Assembly (NCBI GenBank): GCA_004794785.1
Contig: SJOL01009893.1
Coordinates: forward strand, 417,673-481,672
Source of the DNA: Opisthorchis felineus
Taxonomy: Eukaryota > Platyhelminthes > Trematoda > Opisthorchiida > Opisthorchiidae
DNA length: 64,000 nucleotides
Direction of reading: 5' to 3'
Below, in pieces: positions 1 through 9,779 of the stretch. The stretch's first letter is position 1, and each line of letters opens with the position of its first letter. The translations under genes and the position numbers were made by a program. The notes under the pieces were generated by a model. It ran no database searches and was not told the DNA's origin. It saw nothing but the letters and a program-made list of their open reading frames with translations.

Positions 1-85
1 TCTTCGACAGCCCACGACCGGTTTCGCCCTTCTTGGGGCTCATCAGGTAGGCGCAGTCCCCGAGTTTCCGTCAACTTTATCTTCC
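1..85 (-). repeat. Hammerhead repeat family B, copy 1 (inverted unit)
   Basis: Read on the minus strand, this is the 3' half of a dispersed repeat I call family B. Its reverse complement matches 168-243 almost base for base, so positions 1-75 and 168-243 form an inverted repeat around a centre of about 90 bases. The unit is cut by the window edge and carries an intact hammerhead core at 10-52. Other family B copies lie near 14190, 30640, 34290 and 52150. No protein is encoded. The family assignment rests on by-eye alignment of these copies. Confidence 0.75.
10..52 (-). ncRNA. Hammerhead ribozyme (type I, minimal stem III), intact core
   Basis: On the minus strand the order is: stem I 5' strand GCCUAC (52-47), the invariant CUGAUGA (46-40), stem II GCCC / loop CAAGAA / GGGC with four perfect pairs, GAAAC (25-21), a two-base loop CG, and the cleavage triplet GUC (18-16). 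The stem I 3' strand GUGGGC (15-10) pairs along all six positions, one of them U-G. All catalytic-core bases are present. Predicted cleavage lies between positions 16 and 15. Stem III has only two pairs, as in the minimal hammerheads known from Penelope-like elements and retrozymes, which usually work as dimers. Activity is inferred, not shown. Confidence 0.8.
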
Positions 86-300
86 AGGTGAGTCTCCCGG
101 AAAACCAAATTTGTTTGCAAATGAGTGTATTTCGCTAATTTCGTACAACTTGGTTTCAAGTGGAACATAAGGCTGACGGAAACTCGGGACTGCACCTACC
201 TGATGAGCCCCAAGAAGGGCGAAACCGGTCGTTGGCTGTCGGGGGTTGTGTAGAGATTTTTTTCTGTCAGTGAAACCTAGGAAGGCGGATGTGTTCTGTC
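84..300 (+). repeat. Hammerhead repeat family B, copy 2
   Basis: This plus-strand unit starts near a GGTGAGTCTCCC motif at about 87, runs through a stretch containing TTGCAAATGAGTGTATTT and a TGGAACATAAGG motif, and then through the hammerhead at 194-236. The 5' half matches 14190-14300 and 52404-52470. The 3' half matches 30700-30860. The exact 3' end is uncertain. No coding potential is seen. Together with the inverted copy at 1-85 it makes a head-to-head pair. Confidence 0.7.
194..236 (+). ncRNA. Hammerhead ribozyme, intact core, weaker stem I
   Basis: CUGAUGA lies at 200-206, stem II is GCCC (207-210) / CAAGAA / GGGC (217-220) with four perfect pairs, GAAAC is at 221-225, and the GUC cleavage triplet is at 228-230. 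Stem I pairs CACCUAC before the core with GUUGGC after the cleavage site, with four of six positions pairing (a U-U and an A-C mismatch). The catalytic core is complete, but folding should be weaker than for the copy at 10-52. Predicted cleavage is after position 230. Confidence 0.72.
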
Positions 301-1979
301 GACACATTTGACGGTAAACTGAATCGCTTAGATCAAATTTCTCGCCCAGTGTTTTTCCGGGGCAAACGTCCTAGGTTCGTGCCGTGTGGCACCGAACGAC
401 AGCCGTACGGAGCACTTATAATACGTTTACACTCCGCTTTTAGAAAGTGCTGTTACTGGGAAACTTTGTGACAAAAGCTTTGTTGGACAAAGTGAGTGCT
501 CCACCAAGTAGGTGAAGCATTATGAAAAATTGATCATGACGGAGACATAGTCATCCTTTGGTGTCGGTCAGACGTTTTTGTTGTTAAGCTTGAATACATA
601 AGGCTTAAGATTGATGGACTAAGAATAAATATGACCATTCGAATCGGCTTCCAGACGCTGCCTGAACACACAACATGCCGTTAAGGTGGAACGATATTGA
701 AAATAACCTCTGGTACTCAGACTCTGCTTTGTATGCAGTAGTTCACAAGATCGTTTTCTATATCAGTGGTCACAGATGTTACATTTCAGGTTCGATTGTT
801 GAAAACTTCATCGAATAGCCGTCATTTTTTGTTGGTTTCGATGATTTCCTATCAGCTGAATCATACGCCAGTTCGATGCAGTTTTACAGTGGAATCTGAT
901 CCATTGGTAAACAATGTGTTACACTGGTTTTGCTGTTTGGACATGGGTGCACCAGAGATATATCGCTTGCCAATTGCAACTGAACTCTATTCAAAATTTT
1001 ACTCGAGATATTTGATAAAATCTAGGAAAAACACCCACAAGAAATGAAATGCTAGAAAGAAAAGAATGATTATTATGTCTGATAAGTTGGCGTTCTCGCA
1101 ATGAACACTGTTCACACAGATCAATAATGTTGCTTCGATTCCTCAGATCCAACTATTTGTGGCCTGAGGCAAAACACCATTAAAATTCTCTCGTCAGATA
1201 TGAGTGAGTGTATCATTCGCAAAGTCAAATAATTGGAACATTGAACTCAAATTCTGCATTCGCATTCGATTGTAACATTTGACTTGCAAAAAACGTGATT
1301 CGACGTAGATGGATGTGTCTATGGTTTTGACTAAACTCGTCGAATAGATTCATTTTCATACAATGACAAATCATTTTTGAAAGTGAAGGAATGACACCTT
1401 TTCGCAAGCACTTATGTTATCTAACAGAGCAATGTAGTGCGGGAAATCGTCCGTACAAAAGGTCAAACATTACAACTCGCACAAAACCTGGACACGTCTG
1501 GATGCCACTGTGATCAGGTTTAGAAGGGAAAAATTTATCATAGGCGGTACAAAGTGCCTAAAACTTAAAATAGAATAAAACGCATTTCACAGGCACCTGA
1601 ATACAAAGTTAAGTTTCATCCAAACCACCTATTTGAACTTTCCATAATCGTTGTGAAAGATCTTAGTGGATCTCAGTGCCGTGACTTAATAGAAGGCTGG
1701 ATTTTCCTTTTGAAAAGGGTCAAAACTGAAGTGAATTATTCGTATGAGTGACCAAGAAATTGGAAACACGAAAGAAACTGATCACCTACCCCCAAGAGGG
1801 TGAGACTTTCACTCCGACAAAGTAGTCGAAATATCTGGCATGCTCTTCCAGGGAACCTCATTTGCGGACAAACAGAAACGGAAAACTGCAGAAGCATGTA
1901 ATTAGTAAACCTGTTTTGCAACACTGGTGGAGAGTAGCGCACGAATCCGTCAATAGCCTACTGGACCTTACCTATTTGT
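301..1979. other. No gene seen
   Basis: Only short open frames without recognisable motifs or coding character occur here. I see no exon with convincing splice signals, no RNA gene and no clear repeat-family copy. Confidence 0.5.
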
Positions 1980-2345
1980 GACGTTGTGTGTGCCACCGTG
2001 ACCATTTGGTCTATACTGGTGGGTGTCTGTGCGACACTCACAGAGTCTCACAAACCGGGTTGGTCAATGTTCATAGGTCTGACGGACACAGTCTCCTGGA
2101 CCTCTAGGTTGGGGGTTGGAGTAAGTGTAGTGACGTGTTCTGTTAAAATGGTAACGCACTTGAATTTTCCGCCAAACACGGCTGTTTTGTGGCCAGGCGT
2201 TTGAGTTGAGGACCCTAATCGTCCTTCTGTCCAAGTATGAGCGTGCTGACAGTACCTCAGCCCACGTATAACCATGAATTGCATACGGCAGCGAAGCGTT
2301 GGTGTTCAACGCCGACGCTTTGCTGTCGATGATGATAACCATGAG
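1980..2345 (+). repeat. tRNA-derived SINE, family A, copy 1
   Basis: The copy holds a tRNA-like region with an A-box-like GGTCAATG...TAGGTCTGAC and a degenerate B-box-like GGGGGTTGGA, followed by a body and a 3' tail. The tail runs from about 2275 and ends in a GATGATGATAA microsatellite. The reverse-strand frames that span it are chance frames. Two longer minus-strand copies are at 41575-42000 and 49690-50110, aligning with it over about 300 bases. The 3' tail of about 65 bases is shared with the RTE-like elements in this window, so family A probably uses RTE machinery to move. Confidence 0.7.
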
Positions 2346-5129
2346 ATCAAGAATGTCATAAAAAATGTGTTTGTTTACAACAGTAAAGTAATTCCAGCAG
2401 CTCCAGTTATTTTGAGTTGTCTGTAAACTCAGTAATTACTGAAGGCTTGTCACTTGGACATAAATTTTATTGTTCACGCCACAGTGGTAATTAGCTTGAA
2501 GCAGAGCTTCAGTTTGGGGGAGTTTGCTCGTAAGATATATGGTCTAGTCCCAAAGCTTGTTGAATGTCCTGAACTTTTCACGGCCACATTAGTTCATCCG
2601 TGTTGTTAGCAGATAAACTATTGAGTGGAACGATTGCAGAGCTGATATTGCACGAAACCAAATTGTTAGATCATACTAAGTTTGTATGGATTATCTAAAA
2701 TCCATGAGGTGAAAACTCCAATGCACCCGATTGTAATTTTGATCAGTTCATTCCACGCCCTTCTCAATGGCTGGATGGATTTTTTCAGCCTGTCCCATGA
2801 CAAGTAGAAGCTTGCCTGTCACAAATTTTACGAGGTTCATAAACCTAGCAAAACGGATAGTAGTCTGAAATAATCACTTTTTCTGAACTGACACCCTCGT
2901 AAGACACGAAAAATACAATAGACCTGTTGAATTCACTGTGCTTCGGGTTCACAGAACAATGGCGTGTGTCAAAGCCTTACGTACTTGTGAGCAGTTCTGC
3001 CACCTGAAACCATCGCAAACTGTTTATAACGGATAAGGTGACGTTACTTCATTCACACTATGGTCATGGCCAGCTGGAAACATTGAAATTGGGCCGTCCT
3101 CAAGTGAAACTAGCTTCGGAAGGGATGCGAAAAAAGTGGTGGAAATGCAAAACGATTAAAAAATTAAAAACGCCTCAAAAGTTCATCAGCACTCGCCACC
3201 AAACCCTGAGTGCAGCTTTAATCGGTCAAGTAAGTCAACGCACATGCTTTGTTTTCAAAAAATACAACCCAGCTTCATCATAATGTGTTTTGCGGAGAAA
3301 TTGTACGCATTATTGCGACGAAATTTGTGTTTTCTCTACATTATCAAATGTACCGGAATATTGTTAGCTCGGGCGCGTTCATTGGTGGTTGATCACGTGA
3401 CCTTTGATCTGTTCGCTGCGCACGTTTCTTCACCAGTCCAGCTAACCTCACTAGCGTGCGGACCAACTGGTCTACATTAATTTTTTCAAAAAGGAATCAG
3501 TAGGATTTTGTCCGAAAAACTAACAATTTTTAGATGGATGTTGGTGGACTATCAAGGGTAAAATGACCTAAACAGCTTACCAGTGTAGTGTTCGAAGTGT
3601 TGAATACAGTTGAAAAGTGGGCTATTACCTACTCTTTTTGACATCCGTGTGCAGAAAACATTTAAGTGCATTCCCTGTTTTGACAGTTTACACTCTCTAG
3701 TAAACTGGACAACTAATTTTCCAGGCTAAGTCACAAGTAAAACTGTAGTCATATGTGATTTCAGGCTTTAAAAGTCTTTGAAAGAACTCGTGGTTTCACA
3801 CATGGACTAGCGCGCTGCAAAACTAGCTTAGTGTTTCAACGGTTGCTCATTTACAAGCGATTTTCACTTAATCAAATTTCGATAAATTATTTAAGACCAT
3901 TTGAAATTCATCCAAGTGAAACAAGTTAGTGAGCAGATTTAATGGCATCGACACACGTGATTTACTGGGCCTAACAGCAGGCTAGTAATTAGTTAAACAG
4001 AACCAGTGATTATCAGCGAGGCTGAACAAACAGATCCACAGTGTAAACTGTGCAACAGCTAACAAACGAATATATGGCACATTCACGTGATCAAACTGGA
4101 AGAATTACATCAGCCTTTTCTCGAACCACATATGCCTTAAATGAACTGAGTGATGTTTACGTTTTCGTCTGAATCCATGTGTTTCATTCGTTTGATCTTG
4201 CGGGAAAATATGCCTCAACCTTATAAAGCCAAGTCACTGCACGCCAAAAGGTCAAACGCAGTGTACTTGTTTCCTTTGGGTTAAAGAGACCAGTGTAGCC
4301 CACGAATATCTAGGTTTATCGAACCCGACACTCTTCAGCTATCGTCTGAGAAATACCGGTGTAAGGAGAAGATCTCTTCACCGTGAAGTCGTTTATTAGC
4401 AAACACCAACTAAGCAGTTACGAACTGTTGGACAGGAAAGTAAACGTCTCCTATGCACCTAGTTTAAAAAACTGAACAATCTCACGCGTCTTCTTGAACT
4501 TTCATGGGTATTCATTGAACATCACGCAGTTGTAAACAAACAATGGAAAGAAGTTCCACAAGTTCCGTAATAAACTTCACCTTCCATTAGATGTGGGCGG
4601 AGCTTTGAGAAGACCACAGACTACTCGCATGCCTCATCAGTAGTATCCGCCGTTACACCGGTAGGCTTTAGATAGTTGATCAACAGCCCGATACAGTTGC
4701 AAACATGTGAGTTGTAGTGCTCTCCAACAGACCAATTTATCGTGGTTGGAAAGTTATTTATTTATTGTTTTTTAATCATATTGCAAGGTAGGTCCAACGT
4801 GATCTGATAGGATTTTCACATTTGTTTTTCCGTGAATTAAGTTTGACGTCTCCATCTCTAACTGTTATCCGGCAGTTTCTAATCAAACTATACCGGACAT
4901 TCGGAAGGTAACACTTTATGAATAAAGCGAATCACCATTCTTGGGATCTGATTAGTGACTTATGTCCATTGCAACAATTCGGTCGGGCGACTGAAATTCA
5001 CCATTCCCTACCTACTTGTACAGAAAGCTATAATATAGTATACTTGCTCCAACTTATTCGTGACTATTCAGTTCTCCACACAGCAGCGATTTCAGGGGTC
5101 AAGTACACAGCACAAACAGGATTGCGGGT
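2346..5129. other. No gene seen
   Basis: Short chance frames only. The frames at 3038-3480 are unbroken for about 80 codons each but show no domain or splice context. I see nothing else that can be supported. Confidence 0.45.
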
Positions 5130-5425
5130 GGTGTGAGGAGGTTTGGGTGTTTTGTGGAGATTTCGTCGTGTAAGTGAAGCCAGTCTATGCTGAAAAGCCG
5201 ACAAGCACTGTACAGCTGCTTCATCCTTATTGGGACTCATCAGCGGTGCGCATCTGACGAAACTCCGGAGAGTCTGGAACCCGCGACCTCCTGGCTAGTA
5301 GTTTGAACACTTAATCATTCGGCCACGAGTGGCTGATCAGCAGTGTGATTAACTCGCACCTAGACAGGATATAGCGCCGCTCATCCTTCAATCACGGGAA
5401 TCATATCACGCGGTCACACGTGTTC
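5130..5425 (-). repeat. Sm-alpha-like SINE, family C, copy 1 (tRNA-like head plus hammerhead)
   Basis: On the minus strand this repeat has a pol III-type A box (TGGCCGAATGATT, 5325-5313) and B box (GGTTCCAGACT, 5281-5271). Their starts are 44 bases apart, the normal tRNA spacing. A hammerhead follows at 5249-5205, and a tail contains GACTGGCTTCACTTAC. This combination matches the layout of the schistosome Sm-alpha SINE-like repeats. Upstream of the A box lies a block also found at 54393-54470. A second stretch with the same tail is at 5523-5600. Confidence 0.75.
5205..5249 (-). ncRNA. Hammerhead ribozyme in family C, one core change
   Basis: Minus strand: stem I 5' strand GCACCG (5249-5244), CUGAUGA intact (5243-5237), stem II GUCC / CAAUAA / GGAU (one G-U pair), then GAAGC in place of GAAAC. 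A GUA cleavage triplet (5213-5211) and stem I 3' strand CAGUGC (5210-5205) follow. Five of six stem I pairs form. Other family C copies have GAAAC, and the family consensus stem I GCACUG/CAGUGC pairs perfectly. The A to G change at position 15.1 would still allow a G-U pair with U16.1 but probably lowers activity. Confidence 0.68.
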
Positions 5426-5479
5426 ACTAGCTCTTCGAGTGACGACTTCTCAGATGGAATTTTCACTCATCGGGTGAAG

Positions 5480-5890
5480 TTTATTCTTACTTTATATATA
5501 TAAATATATATATAGACGTACTTATAGATTGTTGGTAGTGTGAGGAGATTTGGGAATCTTTGTAGAGATTTCGTCCTGCAAGTGCAGCCAATCCATCAGT
5601 TTCCCGGAGTAAGGATGGATCAGTGGGGGCATTGTGGGCCATATGGATTGTTGGAAGTGTTCCTTTGTACCTGTTCTTCTCGCCGGTCTGAGATCGATCA
5701 GGATAAACGCCGCATCTTGATAACTGACTGTAGATGTGGAAGACTGTCTTAAAGTGCGGATGGTGACAGTCTCAGCTACGTTGAGCATCTAGTCTTGATA
5801 GTTTTAGACCGGCTTCGTAGATGACTTTGAAGGCAGTGCCTGTATCCATGTCTCCTGTATCTAATAGGCGGGGCCACAACCGACTTCTGG
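5480..5890 (-). mobile_element. Penelope-like element remnant, C-terminal end of ORF and 3' tail
   Basis: On the minus strand, frames broken by shifts read DTGTAFKVIYEAG (about 5860-5820) and VAETVTIRTLRQSSTSTVSY (about 5780-5715). The same blocks occur at 7415-7545 on the plus strand (FKVICDVKSDIPRR, then HVVEAVTIRNLRQT). These match the stretch after the GIY-YIG core in trematode Penelope-like elements. Lower coordinates (5600-5523) hold a family C-like tail, including GACGAAATCTC and CCTCACAC motifs. It is a decayed pseudogene. Confidence 0.6.
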
Positions 5891-6199
5891 CCGTCAACAG
5901 TGGCATATATCCATACATTCATTCAGATAGGGGGCTCGCCGACTGCTTGTCTTAGCCAGCTCCAGAAAGAACAGGCAAACCGATGGACAAATATCGAGAT
6001 AACCTGGTCAGTCAGTCCATCTTTCAACTGTTGTTTGATGACAATTCTGCATCTACTTTGTATATCTCAGGGCTGTATATCTCACCAGACATTCACAAGT
6101 GGGCGGTTACATTGCGCCGTACCCTCTATGTGCACAATTCTCCTTAGCATGGTTATAAGATATTCTTTTACCCGTTCGTGACTCGATTGTCGAATACCA

Positions 6200-6560
6200 T
6201 GTAAAAGACACATTGACTAAATGGAATGCCGTATTTCATACTAATGTTTTCACTAAGGATATCCTCGGTGTTTACCAAAGTACACTTACTGAAAACCTTG
6301 GAATATATGTGTGATGACATTCCTACGGAAAACGTTAGCATTACTTCCAGAACGTTCCTTCAAAGAATTGCTTCGCGTTGCGCTCCAAGCGTACAGTTCC
6401 CACTTGACTTATTGTTTTGACCTTGGAGTTGAATCTATCTGAAGCGTTTGTAGGCAAGCCAGAAGCTGTTGTATTGAACTACCTTCCTTGAGGTTTCAAG
6501 CACTATATGTGGGTGACAATTTCTTGGTCTGTGATCCAGAGCCGAATGTCCTGCTGAGTT
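6200..6560 (+). mobile_element. Penelope-like element remnant, reverse transcriptase part
   Basis: The frame from 6226 reads SVFTKVHLLKTLEYMCDDIP, resembling the Penelope RT block around SLFTNVPL...TLEYICD. A +1 frame then reads FKELLRVALQAYSSHLTYCF (about 6355-6415), and after a gap LYVGDNFLVCDPEPN appears (from 6503). In that last block YVGD (6506-6517) stands for the catalytic YVDD, so the first catalytic Asp is lost. At least two frameshifts separate the blocks. Matching C-terminal sequence of the same orientation follows at 7300-7560, so this may be one decayed element with its middle degraded or deleted. Confidence 0.62.
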
Positions 6561-6844
6561 GCGAGACACTTGGCAAAGTCCGTAGTCCTGCTTCCTTTTA
6601 GAACTTCACAGGGCGATAAACTGGTGGTTCCAAATACACTGTTGACGAGCCACGGCAGATTAAACTATGAGACTCAGTGTTCAAAGGAAATCAACTTGGA
6701 TGGACCAAAACACCCACTCCTAAAATTCTGTTCCGATAAGACTGTGCGATGTTTCTTGAACTATGCAAAAAAGGATACATCGTAAAATGGGATCAAACTA
6801 CCCCTGGGACAATGGTTATTCCGATATTTTTTGGGAAGACATAC

Positions 6845-6915
6845 GAAACTAAGAGCATTGCCATCATAGACAGCACGATATGAGTGTTCAGCATTGTTAT
6901 TTCGGTTTTGTAAAT
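6845..6915 (-). repeat. Isolated RTE/SINE A-type 3' tail
   Basis: The plus strand has CCATCATAGACAGCACGATA followed by a diverged copy of the tail sequence (GTGTTCAGCATTG, TTTCGGTTTTGTAAATG). It aligns with the 3' tail shared by SINE A and the RTE copies, in minus orientation. No body sequence was recognised beside it, so this is probably a heavily 5'-truncated copy. Confidence 0.35.
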
Positions 6916-7299
6916 GCTCTCATACATCTCTACCACATTAAAGGTTGATCAGTGCGCCTCTGATTGGGGCACTCCTAATTGGGCACGCGACGCAACAATT
7001 TTTGGTAAACGATTATTCAGAGTAAATAGTGCATGGCTAAACCACCACAGCGTTTGTGTTGAACACATTCTCTGATTCGGGCACAGTCGAATAAGCCTGG
7101 AACACCAAGAACAGTACCACTCACAGTGCTACAAAAGCCCATTTATATGCGTCTGACATACATAGGGGTGGCATAATAACCAGCTGTTCTGTAGTCAAAG
7201 AACAGTTGAACTGTTGACTGATTCCACAGGCCACTTCAGTGTTTGTCTATCAGTACAACCCCTCCTCTGGAGCTCGCTACCACACTCAGTCGATGAGAC
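6916..7299. other. No gene seen
   Basis: No recognisable protein or repeat motif. It may be the degraded middle of the surrounding Penelope-like element, but nothing in the sequence proves this. Confidence 0.4.
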
Positions 7300-7560
7300 C
7301 TCAGTCTGAACGTATGTCCGGAAATATACCATCTTCGCTGATTAAAAGGCCCATGTGACACGTGAGCAGTTTCGTTTTGACTCACCTGGTAGGTATAGAA
7401 GATCTCATGGATACCAACACCCCCTTCAAAGTCATTTGCGACGTCAAATCAGATATACCCAGACGGATTGATGCACGTAGTTGAGGCTGTCACTATCCGC
7501 AATCTAAGACAAACTTTCACAAACAAAATCATTCATCAACATGCGGCGTTTGCCCAGATT
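7300..7560 (+). mobile_element. Penelope-like element remnant, C-terminal region
   Basis: Reads THLVGIEDLMDTNTPFKVIC (about 7380-7440), then, after a frameshift near 7468, HVVEAVTIRNLRQTFTNKII and a terminal AAFAQI before a stop near 7565. The HLV..G...DT.T.FKVI pattern and the following VAEAVTIRNLR block are those seen C-terminal to the GIY-YIG core in Penelope-like elements. The GIY-YIG core itself was not seen. Family C sequence starts within a few bases of the ORF end. Confidence 0.6.
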
Positions 7561-7725
7561 TGAGTTGATCACACTGGCGGTCCGGCTGGTTTATTATTCA
7601 ACTGCTAGGTGTGTGGTAGCGGATTTGAATCTCCCTGGGAATTCGTTGGTCTCAATAAAAGCGAAACAGCTGCATAGTCCCTTTTGACTTCTCAACATAA
7701 ACTGACTTCACTTACAATGCGAACT
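7561..7725 (+). repeat. Sm-alpha-like SINE, family C, copy 2 (hammerhead lost)
   Basis: Starts with GAGTTGATCACACTGGCGG, the block that precedes the tRNA-like head in the 5130-5425 copy. It has a B-box-like GGATTTGAATCTCC (about 7620), then GTCTCAATAAAAGCGAAAC and a TGACTTCACTTAC tail. The segment that should hold CUGAUGA is missing, so no hammerhead can form. It directly abuts Penelope C-terminal coding sequence in the same orientation. Confidence 0.6.
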
Positions 7726-8934
7726 CTCAGCTTCGAACGAAAATAATTAATGTACGTATAGTATGATATTTGTTCCAATATACATTCTCCGGAATTAGAA
7801 CCAAACAGTTTCTTCTACGCGTATCTCATGAATATGTACAGCACACACATCATGGGTTACTACTGAATACGTAATAAATCACCAGCGAAACATGAACGTA
7901 CACAGCAAAGGCGTGTTTTACGTGAGGTGTCCGGATTAAATCTGTACTCTTCTCCTGGGTTTTATGGCTTTCATGTCTTTTACCCAGAATATCAGAATCT
8001 TCGTGGAACGCAAAACCTCTTGTCTCATCTCGTCAAACGCAGCACCACGTTAACTTTCCGAAGCAGTTTGGTGCAAATCGTCAACCGAGTAAATTTAATT
8101 GCCGTCTGCGTAATTCTGTGGATTCCAAACAGTAGTAGAAGACTGTTGCTACAAACTACAGTTAGCTGTCCTAAATAGACAACTGTAAATCTTCAAGGTA
8201 TGATGAAACAAGGAAATGGCCATGTAAACACCTTCAGAACGAGAACAAACGGAATACACGAGAGACGTAAGCGGCCATGACTGTCAACCGATGCACTATG
8301 GAATCGGACAGATGCCACCAAAGTGAACAAGAACATGGTCTGTACTGCAGCTCAGCGGATGAGGAATGTCGGGAAAGTTTAGCCAATACACTGTCGTGGA
8401 AATCTTTTTTCTGGCAACTCACAGGAACCAGACAAAAAGCTCAACGACCTACCGGAATGGGGCATACAAGGGCGAGGGGGAGAATGACGTCTATGTTCCA
8501 CAGCAGCGACTTATAGGTGGGTGGCAAACACACAGTTGACCCAACAGTTAAACTTCTTGTTAGGATAGCATCCAATTTTTAACGTTTGCTATTAATTAAT
8601 TTGATGTGTAATTTGGTGCTTCCCCCATCGTAACGGTACATGCATAGTTGTCGGTGTTCTTTTTTCGATTAGCCACTGCCATGCGTGCGCAGATTTCATC
8701 GCAGTTGAATGTGCTGCCGACACTCGTGATAAACAGATCGATCATTTTGGGGCTATGTGGGTGGAATTTTCGTTCGTTTTTGAATGCCTCGGTCTATCTG
8801 GCCACCACGATTGTGCACGTATCATAAACTCGTTTTTAGAAAGGGTGTACCTGCCTTTGTTTGTTCACAGTACACTTCTACTGACTGGTTCTTTTCACCT
8901 ATTTTGAATAGCTAAAAGAGGACAAAAAGCCGCA
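7726..8934. other. No gene seen
   Basis: Short chance frames on both strands (the longest is about 80 codons near 7927-8178 and 8277-8516) with no domain, no splice context and no assignable repeat. Confidence 0.45.
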
Positions 8935-9170
8935 AGGCGGATCCAATTTTTGCGGGTCGTTATTGACACAACGTGTTGAACAAGAAATGAATGGTGATAA
9001 CATAATCGCTGAGATGTAACATACTCTCGGTGTCTAACTATCCGGCACAAGGGCTAAGATACTGCTAGGTTTTTAAAACCCAGAGGGGGACAGTCGAAAT
9101 GCCAGGTTTGGATTCGAACCACCGACCTTCCGTAGTGAGTTCGCACCCCAACCATTCAGTTCGCTCGAAC
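8935..9170 (-). repeat. tRNA-derived SINE, family D, copy 1
   Basis: The plus strand carries GGATTCGAACC at 9110-9120, the exact reverse complement of a pol III B box (GGTTCGAATCC). A degenerate A-box region lies about 44 bases away near 9164. Downstream in element orientation are CTAGCAGTATCTTAGCCCTT and a TTACATCTCAGCGATTATG stretch, which align with 46515-46625. The anticodon arm cannot be folded as a working tRNA, so this is a SINE and not a tRNA gene. Confidence 0.65.
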
Positions 9171-9180
9171 TCAACAAACA

Positions 9181-9779
9181 AACAGTAAAGAAACGGAACT
9201 GAACATTCCGGGATTTTAATTCCTCAGATAGATCATATTTGGATTTTGTTGAAATCGCGGTAGTTTGAAATCACCGGCAAACCTTTCTGCATACATACCA
9301 GGATGATTAGCCGCAGTTGTTTACGAAGGATGTCACCACCGTCGGCATCCTCGGTATTGGGTACGAATTCTGTTTTTAAGGATCAAAGCAGTTAAACTTT
9401 TAAGAAACCGAGCGTGCAGTAAACTGAGATATGAATGATAGGCTTGAAAATGACATATTTTACGGTTTTGGTTAGAGAAAGGTTCAGAAATAAATGGCAA
9501 CACTAAAAGCCCACATGGATGCAAACAACTGAGATTAGTGTCCGCAAACCGGTTAACCAACACATTATAAGTTACTCACTCACTGCCAAGACATTGTGTT
9601 TTCTAAACTGTTTTCTGACAGTAGCCGGAAATAGGTTCAAACCGATGGGGAAAGTGTCCTTAGGCCACAAGATATGTGTACTTTGACTTCAAAGATTCGA
9701 TAGAAAATAGGATGTGTTGGCAGCGGAATGTGTTTGAATCTGCTTTGCGGCTGCTATGTGCACACAAGGAAAATAGCTC
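9181..9779. other. No gene seen
   Basis: No motif or repeat copy that I can support. Confidence 0.45.

Noticed and set aside
2048..2342. Two overlapping minus-strand frames of 78 and 92 codons
   Set aside because: They lie within a SINE A copy on the strand opposite to its tRNA-like head, and other copies of the SINE have stops in these frames.
4625..4650. Minus-strand CTGATGAGGCATG as a hammerhead
   Set aside because: No GAAAC strand follows and no flanking stem can be drawn.
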